This document shows positions 21,407 to 33,493 of a stretch of 64,000 nucleotides of DNA, piece by piece (the stretch's first letter is position 1; the number at the start of each line of letters is the position of its first letter). A program made the translations under genes and the position numbers. Source of the stretch: Tetrastigma voinierianum (taxonomy: Eukaryota; Streptophyta; Magnoliopsida; Vitales; Vitaceae); NCBI GenBank assembly GCA_016808115.1, contig JAEQBH010000894.1:558001-622000 (forward strand). Reading direction: 5' to 3'. Below the pieces are notes generated by a model. It made no database searches, was not told the origin of the DNA, and worked only from the letters and a program-made list of their open reading frames with translations.

Positions 21407-22298
21407 ATGGGTTCTGTAGTAGATAATGAAAGATCTGGGTTTATTGTTGTTCGTGGTTGGAGGTGGGTGAAGGGGTTGGTGGTGAAGATGGGGAAGAAGG
21501 TGGTGGAGGTTGCTAAGAAGGCGAAGACGCTTGGGCAGGACGATCCAAGGAGGATTACTCATTCGTTAAAAGCGGGTCTTGCTGTTACCCTGGTTTCATT
21601 GCTCTACTACTTGAAACCTATTTATGGCGGTTTTGGAGCGTCCACAATGTGGGCTATTTTAACTGTAATTGTAGTCTTCGAGTTCTCCGTCGGTAAGTTT
21701 GCTTTATTTGATTTGTTGATGGTTTAAAAAACATCGAAAAGCGGGAAGAGTGATTAATGATGAGATTTCGTTTTTCTTTGTCAGGAGCAACGCTGGGAAG
21801 AGGATTGAACAGGGGGTTGGCCACATTGACGGCCGGTGCTCTAGGCATTGGCGCACATTACTTGGCAGATTTACCCGGCAGGACAGGCCAACCCATACTT
21901 CTGGGGCTGTTTGTTTTCATTCTTGGTAAGTTTCAAATCTTTCTTTTTCATCAATTTCTCACCAACCAAACAGCAATTTGACGGATTACTTGTGATACAA
22001 TACAGCTGCGGTGGTGTCGTTCATACGATTTTTTCCGAGAATGAAAGCGCGGTACGATTATGGGCTGCTCATTTTTATACTGACGTTCTGTTTGGTGTCC
22101 GTATCGGGATATCAGGATGATGAGGTCTTAGATTTGGCCCATAAAAGACTAACAACCATACTCATAGGTAGCGCCGCCGCTGTGTTTGTATCCATCGGCA
22201 TCTGCCCCGTCTGGGCAGGTGATGATCTTCACAACCTCGTCGTTGGAAACGTCCAGAAGCTTGGGAACTTTCTACAAGGTAGTATCATGTAGTAGATC

Positions 22299-22373
<75 letters not shown>

Positions 22374-23393
22374 CTCATAGTATATTTTTCTTTTAAAAAC
22401 TGACAAGTGAGTGAAATTGCAGGATTTGCGGAGGAATATTTTAAACTCTCCGAGGATGGAGAGGCAAAGGATAACCAAATTTTCTTTCAAGGGTATAGAA
22501 GTATTCTCACTTCAAAAGGCAATGAAGATTCCTTGGTGAGTCAAATAAAAGCTATTTTTCTATGTTTCATTGTCATTAAAAAATCTGAACCGATAACAAA
22601 GTCATCTAAAGTATTGATGGACTAAAGCAATTAAAATTTGGCAGACGAATTTTGCAAGATGGGAGCCTCGTCATGGTCGTTTCAGGTTTCGTCATCCATG
22701 GAAACATTATCAGAAGATCGGATCACTGACCCGGCAATGCGCATATCACATCGAAGCTCTTAGATGCTATCCATGCGTTAATATCCAAGTAATGATCTCA
22801 ACTCAATAAGATGAAATTCATTTAATTTCTAACTCGATATTGCATAAACTGATCACCTCTCTCCATTCTTACAGGCCCCAGAAGGAATCCAACGCCAAAT
22901 CCAACAGGCATGCACAATAATGAGTACTGAATCAGGAAAAGCTCTTAAGGATCTAGCATCTTCCATCAAAACCATGACTAAACCCTCCCCTGTAAATCCC
23001 CATATCGTAAACTCAAAAACAGCTGCCAAAGCCTTGAGATTCTTGATTAAAACTAGCTCCTCAGAAGACTTTGTCCTGTTTGAGGTAATGCCGACCGCCA
23101 TGGTAGCCGTACAACTGATGGAAGTCATAAGTTGTGTGGAGAAAATTGCCGAATCTGTTCATGAATTGGCGTCGCTTGCACGATTCAAAGATGCCAATGA
23201 TCAGGGACAAAAACCACAAGATGATAGCATGGAGGGACCTCATCATATCATCTCAATCAATGGCTCATCCAGCTGTGTTTTACCATCCATTGAGGAGGAC
23301 GGAACTGTTCTACATGGAACAAACACTGACATTAATAAAGGCTCCAAATCTAAGACAAATGTGCGACAGATGAGGCTGTTTCTTTCATTCTAA
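21407..23393 (+). CDS. ALMT: ALMT-family anion channel, six exons, 491 aa
   Basis: Members of this family are membrane channels that release or move malate and other anions across the plasma or vacuolar membrane. Exons are 21407-21692, 21785-21925, 22006-22278, 22423-22535, 22645-22788 and 22875-23393. All introns are GT-AG, phases agree and the frame is open. Six hydrophobic segments lie at about residues 56-74, 80-96, 105-123, 131-148, 159-178 and 191-213, followed by a long cytosolic C-terminal half. Family marks are DDPRRITHSLKAGLA (45-59), MWAILTVIVVFEFSVGATLG (81-100), KARYDYGLLIFILTF, and the WEP motif at 277-279 followed by HGRFRFRHPW. Length and six-exon layout fit the family. It is probably closest to the clade holding Arabidopsis ALMT2/ALMT10, but I cannot place it surely. 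Aluminium activation cannot be inferred. Confidence 0.95.
22303..22371 (+). repeat. (TA)34 microsatellite in ALMT intron 3
   Basis: An uninterrupted run of TA lies between the exon 3 donor (22279) and the exon 4 acceptor (22422). It makes up about half of this short intron. Its length is likely to vary between individuals. Confidence 0.95.
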
Positions 23394-23663
23394 TCGCTAA
23401 AATTAATGTATATTATGATTTTTACTGTTGACGTTTGTTTGAATGGTAAATTGCTGCACCTCGCAGAGAGCATATATACCATTTTCGATCTATCCAGGAT
23501 TTCTTTCCAAAATAGAATTAGTTGATCTCAAGGGAATTGAGTTCTAACCCACACTCATGATGATGTGACTGGATGAATTAATTAATAGTATGTTCAAGTT
23601 CCTTTCCTTGATCTTGTTGCTTTTATGGTGCACTGATATATTAATATTTCAGCTGTATTATCA

Positions 23664-23669
23664 AATAAA
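23664..23669 (+). terminator. Possible ALMT polyadenylation signal
   Basis: AATAAA lies about 270 bases after the stop codon, with a second AATAAA at 23723-23728. Either could direct 3' end formation. Position only. Confidence 0.35.
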
Positions 23670-23729
23670 TGTTCTGCTTCAACACTTCCCACCGTAGCCT
23701 AAATCCCCTTCCCAATTCCTCAAATAAAT

Positions 23730-25472
23730 GTTCTTTCTATTTCAATTATTTATTTTGCTAAACCAGAAAAGGGAAATACAAATTGATTCATGATTTTGAA
23801 AATTGTTCTTAAAAACACTTTTTAAAAACTATTCTTGACATCATTTTTTGAAAACATTTGAAAACTACTTTAATTATTTGAATTTAGTATTTTCTGTATT
23901 TTTCAGGGAAAAAAAAACACTTGCTTTTCATAACAAAAAAAAAGAAACACTTGTTTTCAAAACAATTTTTTTTTTTCAAAACTGTAACCAAAAGAGACAC
24001 TATAATTCTTTCTTTACATTGAATTCGCAAAATCACTATCATTGATATTATTTATAGTTTCGTTATTTTTGGTGTCATGTTTAAAATAATAACACCATTC
24101 ATAAAGGTGATAAGTCTCGTAGATAAAATAATCTTAAATTATGATTTTTAGACCATAGAGGTGACACACTGTATAAAAAAAACCAAAAAAACCTTTTATA
24201 CTGATAGTTCAATGATATTAATTTTATATTATTAGTGTCATTTTCAAAAAACAATATTATATATAATAAAAATTTTGAAATATGATATAATTCAATCAGA
24301 CCATTTAAAATAATGATATAAAAGGTTCAAAGGTCATTGTCCCCATATACCTACCATTTTAAAGAACCTAATTTTACAGTTTAATATAAATTTTCTTCTT
24401 CTCACATCCAAGACGGACCATCATACTCATAATCACCATTTTCTATTTCATGGACTCTCAAGTGACCTAAAAACTAGAAATATTTGTTTAGAAAAGGCTC
24501 AAATAACCCAAAATTTGTTAATGTAACCTTTCCTATATTTTAATCAAATGACATTAAAAATTATCTATCATTTTTATTTTGTCCGTAGACATATGAAATG
24601 TATCTTTAAATCGTACCACACCCAACTTAATCTCATATGAGCCCTGAGCAGACCATAATGACTAGAAAATTCTACCATATATGTAACACAACCACACATC
24701 GAGCCTGAATTCAGATCACCATAAGCTTGTGAGAGACTCCTCAACCATCTCACATATTCGCTGGTTTTTTTTTTTTTTTAATACCATTATATTGATTGAT
24801 TCAGCATTTTGTAACGAGACTTCTACAAACGGTGTTTCATTGAGTTGCATAAAAAGAAAATAACAAAAATCTCGATTTAACCTCCTACCGTATAAGAAAA
24901 AAGCATGTAGATAAATTGATTTTTAAATCTAAAAAAATCCATGACTAAATCCCCAAAAGCAAAGAGAGAGAGGGAGAGGAGATCTTGATGAAATTATTTT
25001 TACGATTAAGATAATCTGGTGGCGGCCATGGATTGGCTTCAAAAAATAACATATTTTTGAATTAGTGGAAAGTGACTTTGGGTCATTTTCTAAAAGAGAG
25101 AAAAAGAGTCGGAATTATAGGACGTGGGCATTTCATTAGTATTTTATTTAGGAATACATATGATAATGGAGTTCTAAAACGAGATGAACTGTCTCAAAAC
25201 TTTGAACTTTTGATTTTCACAACTCTCACGTAATGATGTGTTTGAAGAAAATAATTTTAAAGTACAAGGATTTAAGAATATGTAGTCTGAAGGCTTGACT
25301 CAGGGTAGGGTTTGAAAAATAAAAAATATCAATCCATATTTCAGGGATGTATCGTGTGTACGATATGTTCCACTGATAATTGATCAACAAAAATTTTGGA
25401 TCGAAACTATACGATATGTGTAAATAAATATACATAACATATACATACTTATCTCAAGATATATATAGGCCA
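23730..25472. other. AT-rich intergenic region
   Basis: Long A and T runs, no frame with family resemblance, and no clear repeat ends. Confidence 0.5.
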
Positions 25473-25849
25473 TGTCACCGATCTTAATACTTTAATAAAC
25501 TCCAACAATCCGATGCCGGTCCCGTTGTTACGAGCCTTTGTGCACGTTCCTTAGTTCTCGCAGTGTAGAGAATAGCCATAGCGATGATGATTTCCCAAGA
25601 GATAGTTCTAGTGAGAAAGAGTGATCGGAGAGAACTGCAGCTCTATCAAGGCTTTGGAGCACACCCTATATGATAAGGGACTTTATAAGGCGAGACTCAT
25701 TCCATCATAATAAACTCCGATAAATGATTATAGTCCTATTCAATGCTGACTTATCCCTATCCCATCCAACCCAGACAAATAAGACTTTAACCTCTACTCA
25801 TTAATGTATGGATATGGATTGAGCCAAAGCCCAGCCCAAAAGTCTAACA
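25473..25849 (-). repeat. LTR-like block, about 377 bp
   Basis: On the minus strand it starts TGTTAGACTTTTGGGCTGGG and ends near TCGGTGACA, so it has TG...CA borders. A TTATAAAG word sits about midway, as in a short copia-type LTR. It is clearly richer in GC than the AT-rich DNA on both sides. I find no target-site duplication and no partner copy, so the call is tentative. Confidence 0.4.
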
Positions 25850-28496
25850 AAAACCTTGTACATAACTGCAGGGTTCTAAACCTACCTTCTACTAGGCTAA
25901 GTAAGCCTTTGATTCAAATATTTTATATATTGTATTTATTATTTATGAATGATTTTTTAATAAATTTATGAATATTTTTAATCATTTATAATAACTAAAT
26001 ATAAATATACAAATATTGTATTCTATTTGACGTTGTTATTACAATTACCAAATTTTAAAATTTAATTATTGAATAAAATATTTTGTATAAACCATATGGA
26101 AATAATTTATTAGTTAAATGGGATTAAATATATTTTAATAAAAATAATTTAATTTTTTATAAACAAATATAAGTATATAGTAAAGAATATAAAAATAAAA
26201 TTTAATTGATATTATCATTCTTTATGCTTTCAAAATAATTTTGATATGTAACTTAAATATGTTTTTAATTATGAATAATTTTTAATTACTGATATTTATG
26301 TATAAATATCCATCGATATATTTTCAATATATTCGAGAGATATTAAATCCAAGAATCTGAAGATTACTCATTTGAATTCTGTGTTAATAGAATACTACAA
26401 TATGGTATTCTAAAAGTTGTTTTATTTGTAAGCTTTTTTTAAACTACAAAAATAATTCATTTCATTCTAAAAAAAATATAGGACTAGAAGATAAGATTTT
26501 AGGGACTTGCTTAAAATAAATTTCCATTTTATAGATCAGAGAATAAAATAGTGTTTCAAAATTATTCCTATAAACTTATTCAATTACAACCAAAAACAAA
26601 TTTCTAAAATAAAAATAACTTTTTAACTTTAAACAAATACCTGATGAATACATATATAAGTAATCACTTGAAAACATTTTTTTCATGATACTTTGAGTTG
26701 TTTTATTTATTTTTTAAAGTCGTGTTTGTTAAAATTTAAGGAAAGAAAATGCCATATAAAAGGATTTTCTTATATGTTTGCCAAATGAAAAATCTTAACG
26801 AAGATCAAATATAAATAAAATCAATTAAAAAATCACTTTTAACTTATTTATTTTAAGGAAAATTAGCATTAAAATTATGAACTTTCATGACTTTCACATT
26901 TAAATCATGAACAAAACGTTTGTTTTTTTAAATGTAGCAACTTTCATAAATTTTGTTTTTATATCCTCGCAATACTCCAAACATCTATCATCTTCAGTCT
27001 TAACGACACCTTATAAACAACGCTATTTCGATACTAAAACTACAATTAAAATGAAAATTGGGGATATAAAAAAAAATTCATGAAAGTTGCTATATTTTAA
27101 AAGCAAACTTTTTGTTTATGATTTAAATGTAAAAGTCATCAAAGTTTAGGATTGTAATACTAAATTTTCCTTTATTTTATTAAAAAACTTATTAATTTTT
27201 TATTTTGATGAATGAGTTTGAAATAGTAAATAAAAACAATAGGTCAGCTTTATTTTTCTTTATTATATTTTTCTTTCCTTCTAATTTTTTTTGTTCATTT
27301 TCTTTCCCTTGCATTTTTCTCATAATTTTTTAATCCAACAAAACTTAGGTATTTGAAATCATAATAATGTTTTTATTGTATTTTTCCAGTATTTCAAAGC
27401 ATAATAAGATTTCCTTTGTCCATTTTTTCTCACCTAGTTCTCTTTTAGCCCATTTTCCTCTAGTAAAGAGGGATGAATTTTTTTATTATTTTTAACCTAA
27501 AATCACTCATTTGTATCTCCTTCTTTCAATTTCTTACTTAATAAAGTGGTTATTCCATAAAGATATATGTATTATCTTGCCAGGTCTTTCTGTCTGTCAA
27601 GCCATCTTATCATTAATAAGCAATATTACTCCGGCCATACAATCAAATTTATAATGAGCGCATGCTAGTGTTAACTGTAGCCGTAGATTCCCACTCACTA
27701 TATTTTTAAATTTATAGGTCTTTTATCGATTTATTATATTATTAATCTCGATATTCTTTTATCATATTCGGCTTCAACACTCAGATATCGATTTATCGAT
27801 TTATTACAAGTTTGAATGAATAAAATTATTTTTCCTTTAAAAAAAAAAATAACTCCTTTGCCATGCTAGATACGTGCATGTGTATTATAGAATATATATA
27901 ATTAAATTATCTTGAGTGGATCACTTTGTTTGGCCTAAAGAATGTAAAGTTCAAAATAATGAGAGACATTTATGCCAGTCCCCAACTTGCCATTTTGTGG
28001 GGTTGACATGAATGAATGTACAATCCTTTCAAAATAAAAAATAAAAAAGAATGTACAATACAAAATAATTAATTAGAGGCATTTTTGGAAGTCTGTGCAT
28101 GACATTATACTAAAAAGAGGACCGGGCACATGCTCCCTCCTCCCCACCCCTCAATATTGTTTTTCTTTTTCTAGATGAAATCTCATACGCACAATTAGAG
28201 TGTCTCAGACAATTTAAAAAAAAAAAAAACTAAATACAATAGAAATTTTGTACTTCAAAAAATGTAAATTTAATTTTTAAATTTTAAATTTTAATTTAAT
28301 TTTTGTTGTGCATACAAATATCTTATTTATTCTTCATTCTTTCATCATCTGTAAAATTTAATTTTATTATAATAACTTTTTTAATACTATTGAAAATTTC
28401 TTTAATTTGGTATTTGATTTTTTTTATTATCCTTGAAATTCAAGGTAGTGAACTGTCTCCAAAATCTATATTTAATTTAAATTTTTTAATTTGCTA

Positions 28497-28498
<2 letters not shown>
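25850..28498. other. AT-rich intergenic region
   Basis: Dominated by A and T runs. A pair of inverted-looking segments (26865-26960 against 27060-27165) shares words for an imperfect hairpin of about 300 bp, which could be a small inverted-repeat element. No coding sequence is recognised. Confidence 0.4.

Positions 28499-28568
<70 letters not shown>
28499..28568 (+). repeat. (AT)n microsatellite with a central interruption
   Basis: About 70 bases of alternating A and T are interrupted once by GA near 28530, giving two halves that can pair with themselves. Confidence 0.95.
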
Positions 28569-28570
<2 letters not shown>

Positions 28571-28788
28571 TCTTTTTTATAATCTCATTTACTTTTAATT
28601 GATTTCATACTTAAATCTTAATTGGTAAAATAGAAAGGTTCACATACTTATTACTTGAAGCGATTTATATTATTGAGAAATTAAATTATAGTTATATATT
28701 TAGTGACACCTTGTTTGCGTAAATTCGTGAGCAAGTAAATGAAGATGATGAAGAACGTGGAACTCAAGAAGGTGACAATAAAAATGGA

Positions 28789-29317
28789 GTTGAAAATGTT
28801 CAATATTTTCCACATAGAACAATTGAATTTAAGGTCATCACCTCTTTCCATAGGGATTAGATGAGATGAGGTACCATATTACAATAATTGCTATTTTATT
28901 ATTAACGATTGTTTGACTTAAAAATGGTTTATCAAATTATAATTAATAAAAAGAATTATCTTTAGGTGTCTCATATTTCTTTCTTGGACCACTAGTATAG
29001 CTAAAATTATTAGTCAATTAGGTTTGACTATTTCATGTGTATTAATCAACATTTACAAGTAATGAAGTTGAAGATTTTCAACATGTTCAGCATATAGGCA
29101 TTTGAATTTAAGGTCTTCACTCTTTTATGAGGTACCATAATACAATAATTGCTATTTTGTTATTAATAAGACTGTTTGACATAAAAATGGTTTATCAAAT
29201 TATAATTAATAGAAAGATTATCTTCAGGTGTTTCACATTTCTTTCTTGGACCACTAGTATAGCTAAAATTATTAGTCCATTAGGTAGGACTATTTCAAGT
29301 GCATTAAGCAATATTTA
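28789..29317 (+). repeat. Imperfect tandem duplication, unit about 250-270 bp
   Basis: Unit 1 is 28789-29056 and unit 2 is 29067-29317. Both contain, in order, GAATTTAAGGTC, GAGGTACCAT, ACAATAATTGCTATTTT, GGTTTATCAAATTATAATTA and TTCTTTCTTGGACCACTAGT. They differ by small indels. A frame of 109 codons at 29127-29456 overlaps unit 2 but resembles no family I know. Confidence 0.85.
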
Positions 29318-31580
29318 TTATAATGATATTAATATTTTACACATTATTGGAAAGGAACATCACATATGCTCAACTCATGTGTTGTCCACATTATTAGTTC
29401 CATCCATTAGAGATGCAACCTATTCAAGGTGGTTGATAGCCTCCATATTTTTCTAAATAGGTTTTTACAATTTATTTTGTTTTAAATAAATATAATTTAT
29501 TATATTTAATCTATATTTGAATATACTTAACTAATAATTTGTATTAAATGTAATGTCAAATAGTTTAATAAGAAAAAATATTTTATATCAAATTAATATC
29601 AATTAATGTCATATAATATTTTTTTTAATGTTCGTGTAACTTTAGTAACCATTCCCATTTCTGTAACAAATATAAGATAAAAATAATTAAATTGTAATTA
29701 AAAAAGATAAAAAGAATATAATTTTTATATAATTAAATTTTTTTTTTCAAATAGGCTTTCATAATTTATTTGTTTCAAATTATATTTATTTATCATATTC
29801 AATACTATTAGGTATATATTATAATATAATTAATTATGATTTTTATTGAATATAATAACAAAATTAAACAAGTTTTTGAATAAAATTAAAAACATTAATT
29901 ATTTAATTCCATATAATATATTTTTAAAATAATTATATAAGTTCGTCAACCAGTCATATATTTGTAACAAATATTAAATAAAAATAATATAATAATTTTT
30001 ATTTAAAAATAAATTTAAATATTTAAAATAATATAATATAATTTTACTTATTAAAGAAATTTAAGTTTAAATTATAGTTGATGATTATGATTTTGAATTC
30101 TCGATTATTATTTTTTTGAAGAGAAAAATAATTTCATTGATTCAAATTAATAATACATTGATAAAACATAGAATCAAAATCGTTAAAAACTATAAACAAT
30201 TTAAAATAACATCTAAGCTTAATAAGATATAATGAATCGATTCAAAGTCTATACATTCGATACGAGCCTACGTGATTCGAGTATATTACTATCGCGACTG
30301 TAAAACCTATGACTCTAATTCTGCATCATATTCATGACAACCATTGATTTGATTTGTTATTTCTAGTCGTATATATTTTACTTCCGCCCGACCGGCCCAA
30401 ATATGATAAACGCAGACTGTCACGACTAAAACTGAAACGTCAGACGGCACGATATAACCACCCACCGTATTAAAACGACAACAACCACATCACAGACAAA
30501 CACGAAATCACACGCGCATCAAGACGCATTTATTAACTAATAAAAACAAACGAAACCTGTGATTCACATATGACAACCATTTTACGTTAAAAAGACGAAA
30601 TTAAAGTAGACATAGCGATTTCACGTCAAGAATTTACCAAAATCACTTCTTATCATGAAAGAAAAGCAGATAAACAAAGAAAAGCTTAGTGTTATACTAT
30701 TTACAATAATATATAATTATGTCTTTAACTTTGAGATATAAAACTTTAATTAATGATTAAACTTTAATTAGATAATGCCCAAATGCAGCCACGGACTAAT
30801 CTTGCTGCACTTGAAAATTAAGTAAATTTCATGGAATTGTTTTTCAAGTCAAAACTTGTTTGTATATTTTCTTTTCACCAGCTAGCTGCTTGCTTTTTGT
30901 TTAACGTGGTTGTATGAGTTGTGTGTCCTTTTTAGAAAGCATCAGCTACCACATTTTCTGAAATGGTGCAACTACTACCTTGCACTAGTCAAATCTTGTT
31001 TTTGTTGGTCCCAGAATTTGGTAGGTGTTTGTTTTGATAATAGTGGTAAGTGTTAAATAAGTTAAGTATTTAGTTCTTTGTTTTTTCTAAAAGAAATATA
31101 ATAAAATTTAAAATATATATATATATAATTTTATTTAATTAGCATCAAATGAGAGTTTCAATTGGATCATAAAGTAAAATAGATGATTTTCTCACATTTC
31201 AACATTTAGGTGGTGCGTTAGTTTTTTTATTGAATATAGCTTTTAAGTCGAATATTAATTATTAAGCTTATTTTGCTTTTTCTTAATATCAGATTATATT
31301 AAGTAATAAGATGTTTGTTTTTATATGCTTAAAATTAATATCTTAAATATATTAAGAAAAATAATTTAATTGGCCAAAGATTTGTTCGCAGCAGATGATA
31401 CTATTGTGCCTTCTATTCAAAGATTCACAACGTTTATTCAACATCATAAAAAAAATAGAAACGCCCCTTTAGTCTATCTATTTTTTTATTCTTGAAAAAT
31501 TAATGTGAATATTTTTTTTTTTTTTTTTTGAAAATGAGTACCTTTGTTCCATTCAACTGTAGAAGACTAGAATTCCAATT
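29318..31580. other. AT-rich intergenic region with a CG-richer patch
   Basis: Mostly A/T-dominated. From about 30240 to 30660 the sequence changes character, with many ACG and CGA words and fewer long A/T runs, which suggests a foreign or old transposon fragment. No coding frame is seen. Confidence 0.4.
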
Positions 31581-33493
31581 TCTAAAACGACAAAATCGTA
31601 CTCGACATAAAGTCATAATTTCTGCTAAAAATCCGTAATTTATTCTCTAGATTCCCTGATGACGAAACTGATTTCACCATTGGAATCGTCTCAAAAATCT
31701 AGTTAAAGACGTAAAATTCGTAATATTCGGCATCGGAAATGACACGCTCGGCATCACACACGCAAACGATCGACGTGGACGAAACTAAGATATAACAAGA
31801 CTACGCGTGTCATGCTTAGTGATGAGTACAGAACGATTTAAAATGGACTGGTCGGATACAATAATGTCAAAACCGGAGAAAGAAGCACTAATTAATTAAA
31901 CCCGACTTAAGTCACTAAAGGACAAGATAAGAAATAGTAACCATCTCCTTCATTAAACCAAGACCAAAACTAAAGCTAAGGATTTTCTTACAGACCGAAA
32001 ATGCAGAAATTTTAGAGAGAGAGTCTTCCTTCTCTATAAAAATACGGGCGATCCGACCGCTTCAGCCTTCTGATGTGCTGCGAGAACCGCTCTACGGAGA
32101 GTGCTGTGTAAGATGATGCAGGAGTTTTCTCAAACTCCGAGAGGCAGTGGTTTCTCCCTACTGTGGCTTTATTCTTCTAAGCAAGACTACAGAACAAGTT
32201 TCTAAGTAATCGAGCCTCAATCCGGTTGTTTGATCGATCCTAAAACCTCGACCGACCGATATTGATTTTTGAAACTAAAATGTAGCGTACTTCGTGGATC
32301 GCCATGGTCGATTCGTGGTCAATGTTGCATTTTCGCATAAATCGCTGATTGATTTGGATTTATACGAATTGTCGCGAAATACTTGCCCACAAAGCGAACC
32401 GATTTAATTTGATACAGGTTCGAACCGCAAACCTAGGTTTTTACTGCTCCAGAATAAAGGATGTTAAAATATATTTCGCGCGAATACGCGTTTTGGCCGA
32501 TCGATTCGTCGACCGCTACAGATGATCATTGCCACCAAGCAGCCTAATTTTTGACGTATTTAATCAAGATTTATTTCATGACATGATTTGTAATCGATAC
32601 ATGCGATATGTGTATCGCTTACATATTTCGTACGCTGACATCAGACGAATCCATGATGTTGACAGATTCCATACGTGACCTAACATCCTGGTGACTATGG
32701 TGAGTTAATGCATTTGCATTTGTGCCAGAGAAAATTACTCGGAGCAGAAATTAAAAATATTAATTATCTGGAGAGATTCAAATGAAAATATCAATCGTCG
32801 AGCTACTAATCATATTCACGGAGGGTACCATTCAGTCAATATATCAATCGCCTGAATACTAATCGACATACACATCTGAGGGTCATTCACAAACTAACAA
32901 AAACAATAATTCTCATACGACGCTAGCAGAGAGAGCCTGTGAAGTACGATCCGAGTTTGGCCACGTAGACATTCTGCAGATCACGACTAGTTTAACGCTG
33001 CATTATTTCGAACAGACCGCACTTAGCTAGCAAATTTCACTTAAAGTGCGATTCCACCATCGAGCACAATTTCACCCCCGCTGAGGTTATTATTTTGGCA
33101 AAGATGTGGAGCGTATCTAGGGACGACTCACCCTGAGGCCGAGCTTCAAGAAAAGCCGATTGCATTACTTTAATTTCATACACGTATTAGAATCTCGAGT
33201 ATTTTAATATATATTGTCAGATAAGAAAGAAACATTCAACTCTAGACCATTTGACATGGGGCTGGTATGTTTTTACAGACAGAAGATGCGCCCAAGACGC
33301 CGCTTTTATCCATAATCAGATTAGTCAAGGATGAGCCGGATCAAGCCAGACAGTGCCTACGTATGCTGCCTTAGAGCCCGGGCAGAGCCTCCCGCATGCA
33401 GACTCCCGCCCGATGCCAAGCGGTCGGTGAACCCGACATCCACTCAGATTCCGCGGCCGACGGTCATGCCAACTGACCCCGGACGGTGTCACA
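31581..33493 (+). repeat. Probable solo LTR, about 1.9 kb
   Basis: It begins CTAAAACGACAAAATCG-like and ends GGACGGTGTCACA, which compares with the TGTAAAAC...GTCACA ends of the other gypsy LTRs here. Near its start it shares GATGACGAAACTGATTTCACC and AAATCTAGTTA with the E1-type LTRs. CTATAAAAATAC at about 32034 is a plausible TATA box. The five bases before (CAATT) and after (CAACT) match at four of five positions, as a mutated target-site duplication would. No internal region is attached. Confidence 0.5.

Noticed and set aside
22186..22490. Frames with long YIYI runs
   Set aside because: Translation of the (TA) microsatellite in ALMT intron 3.
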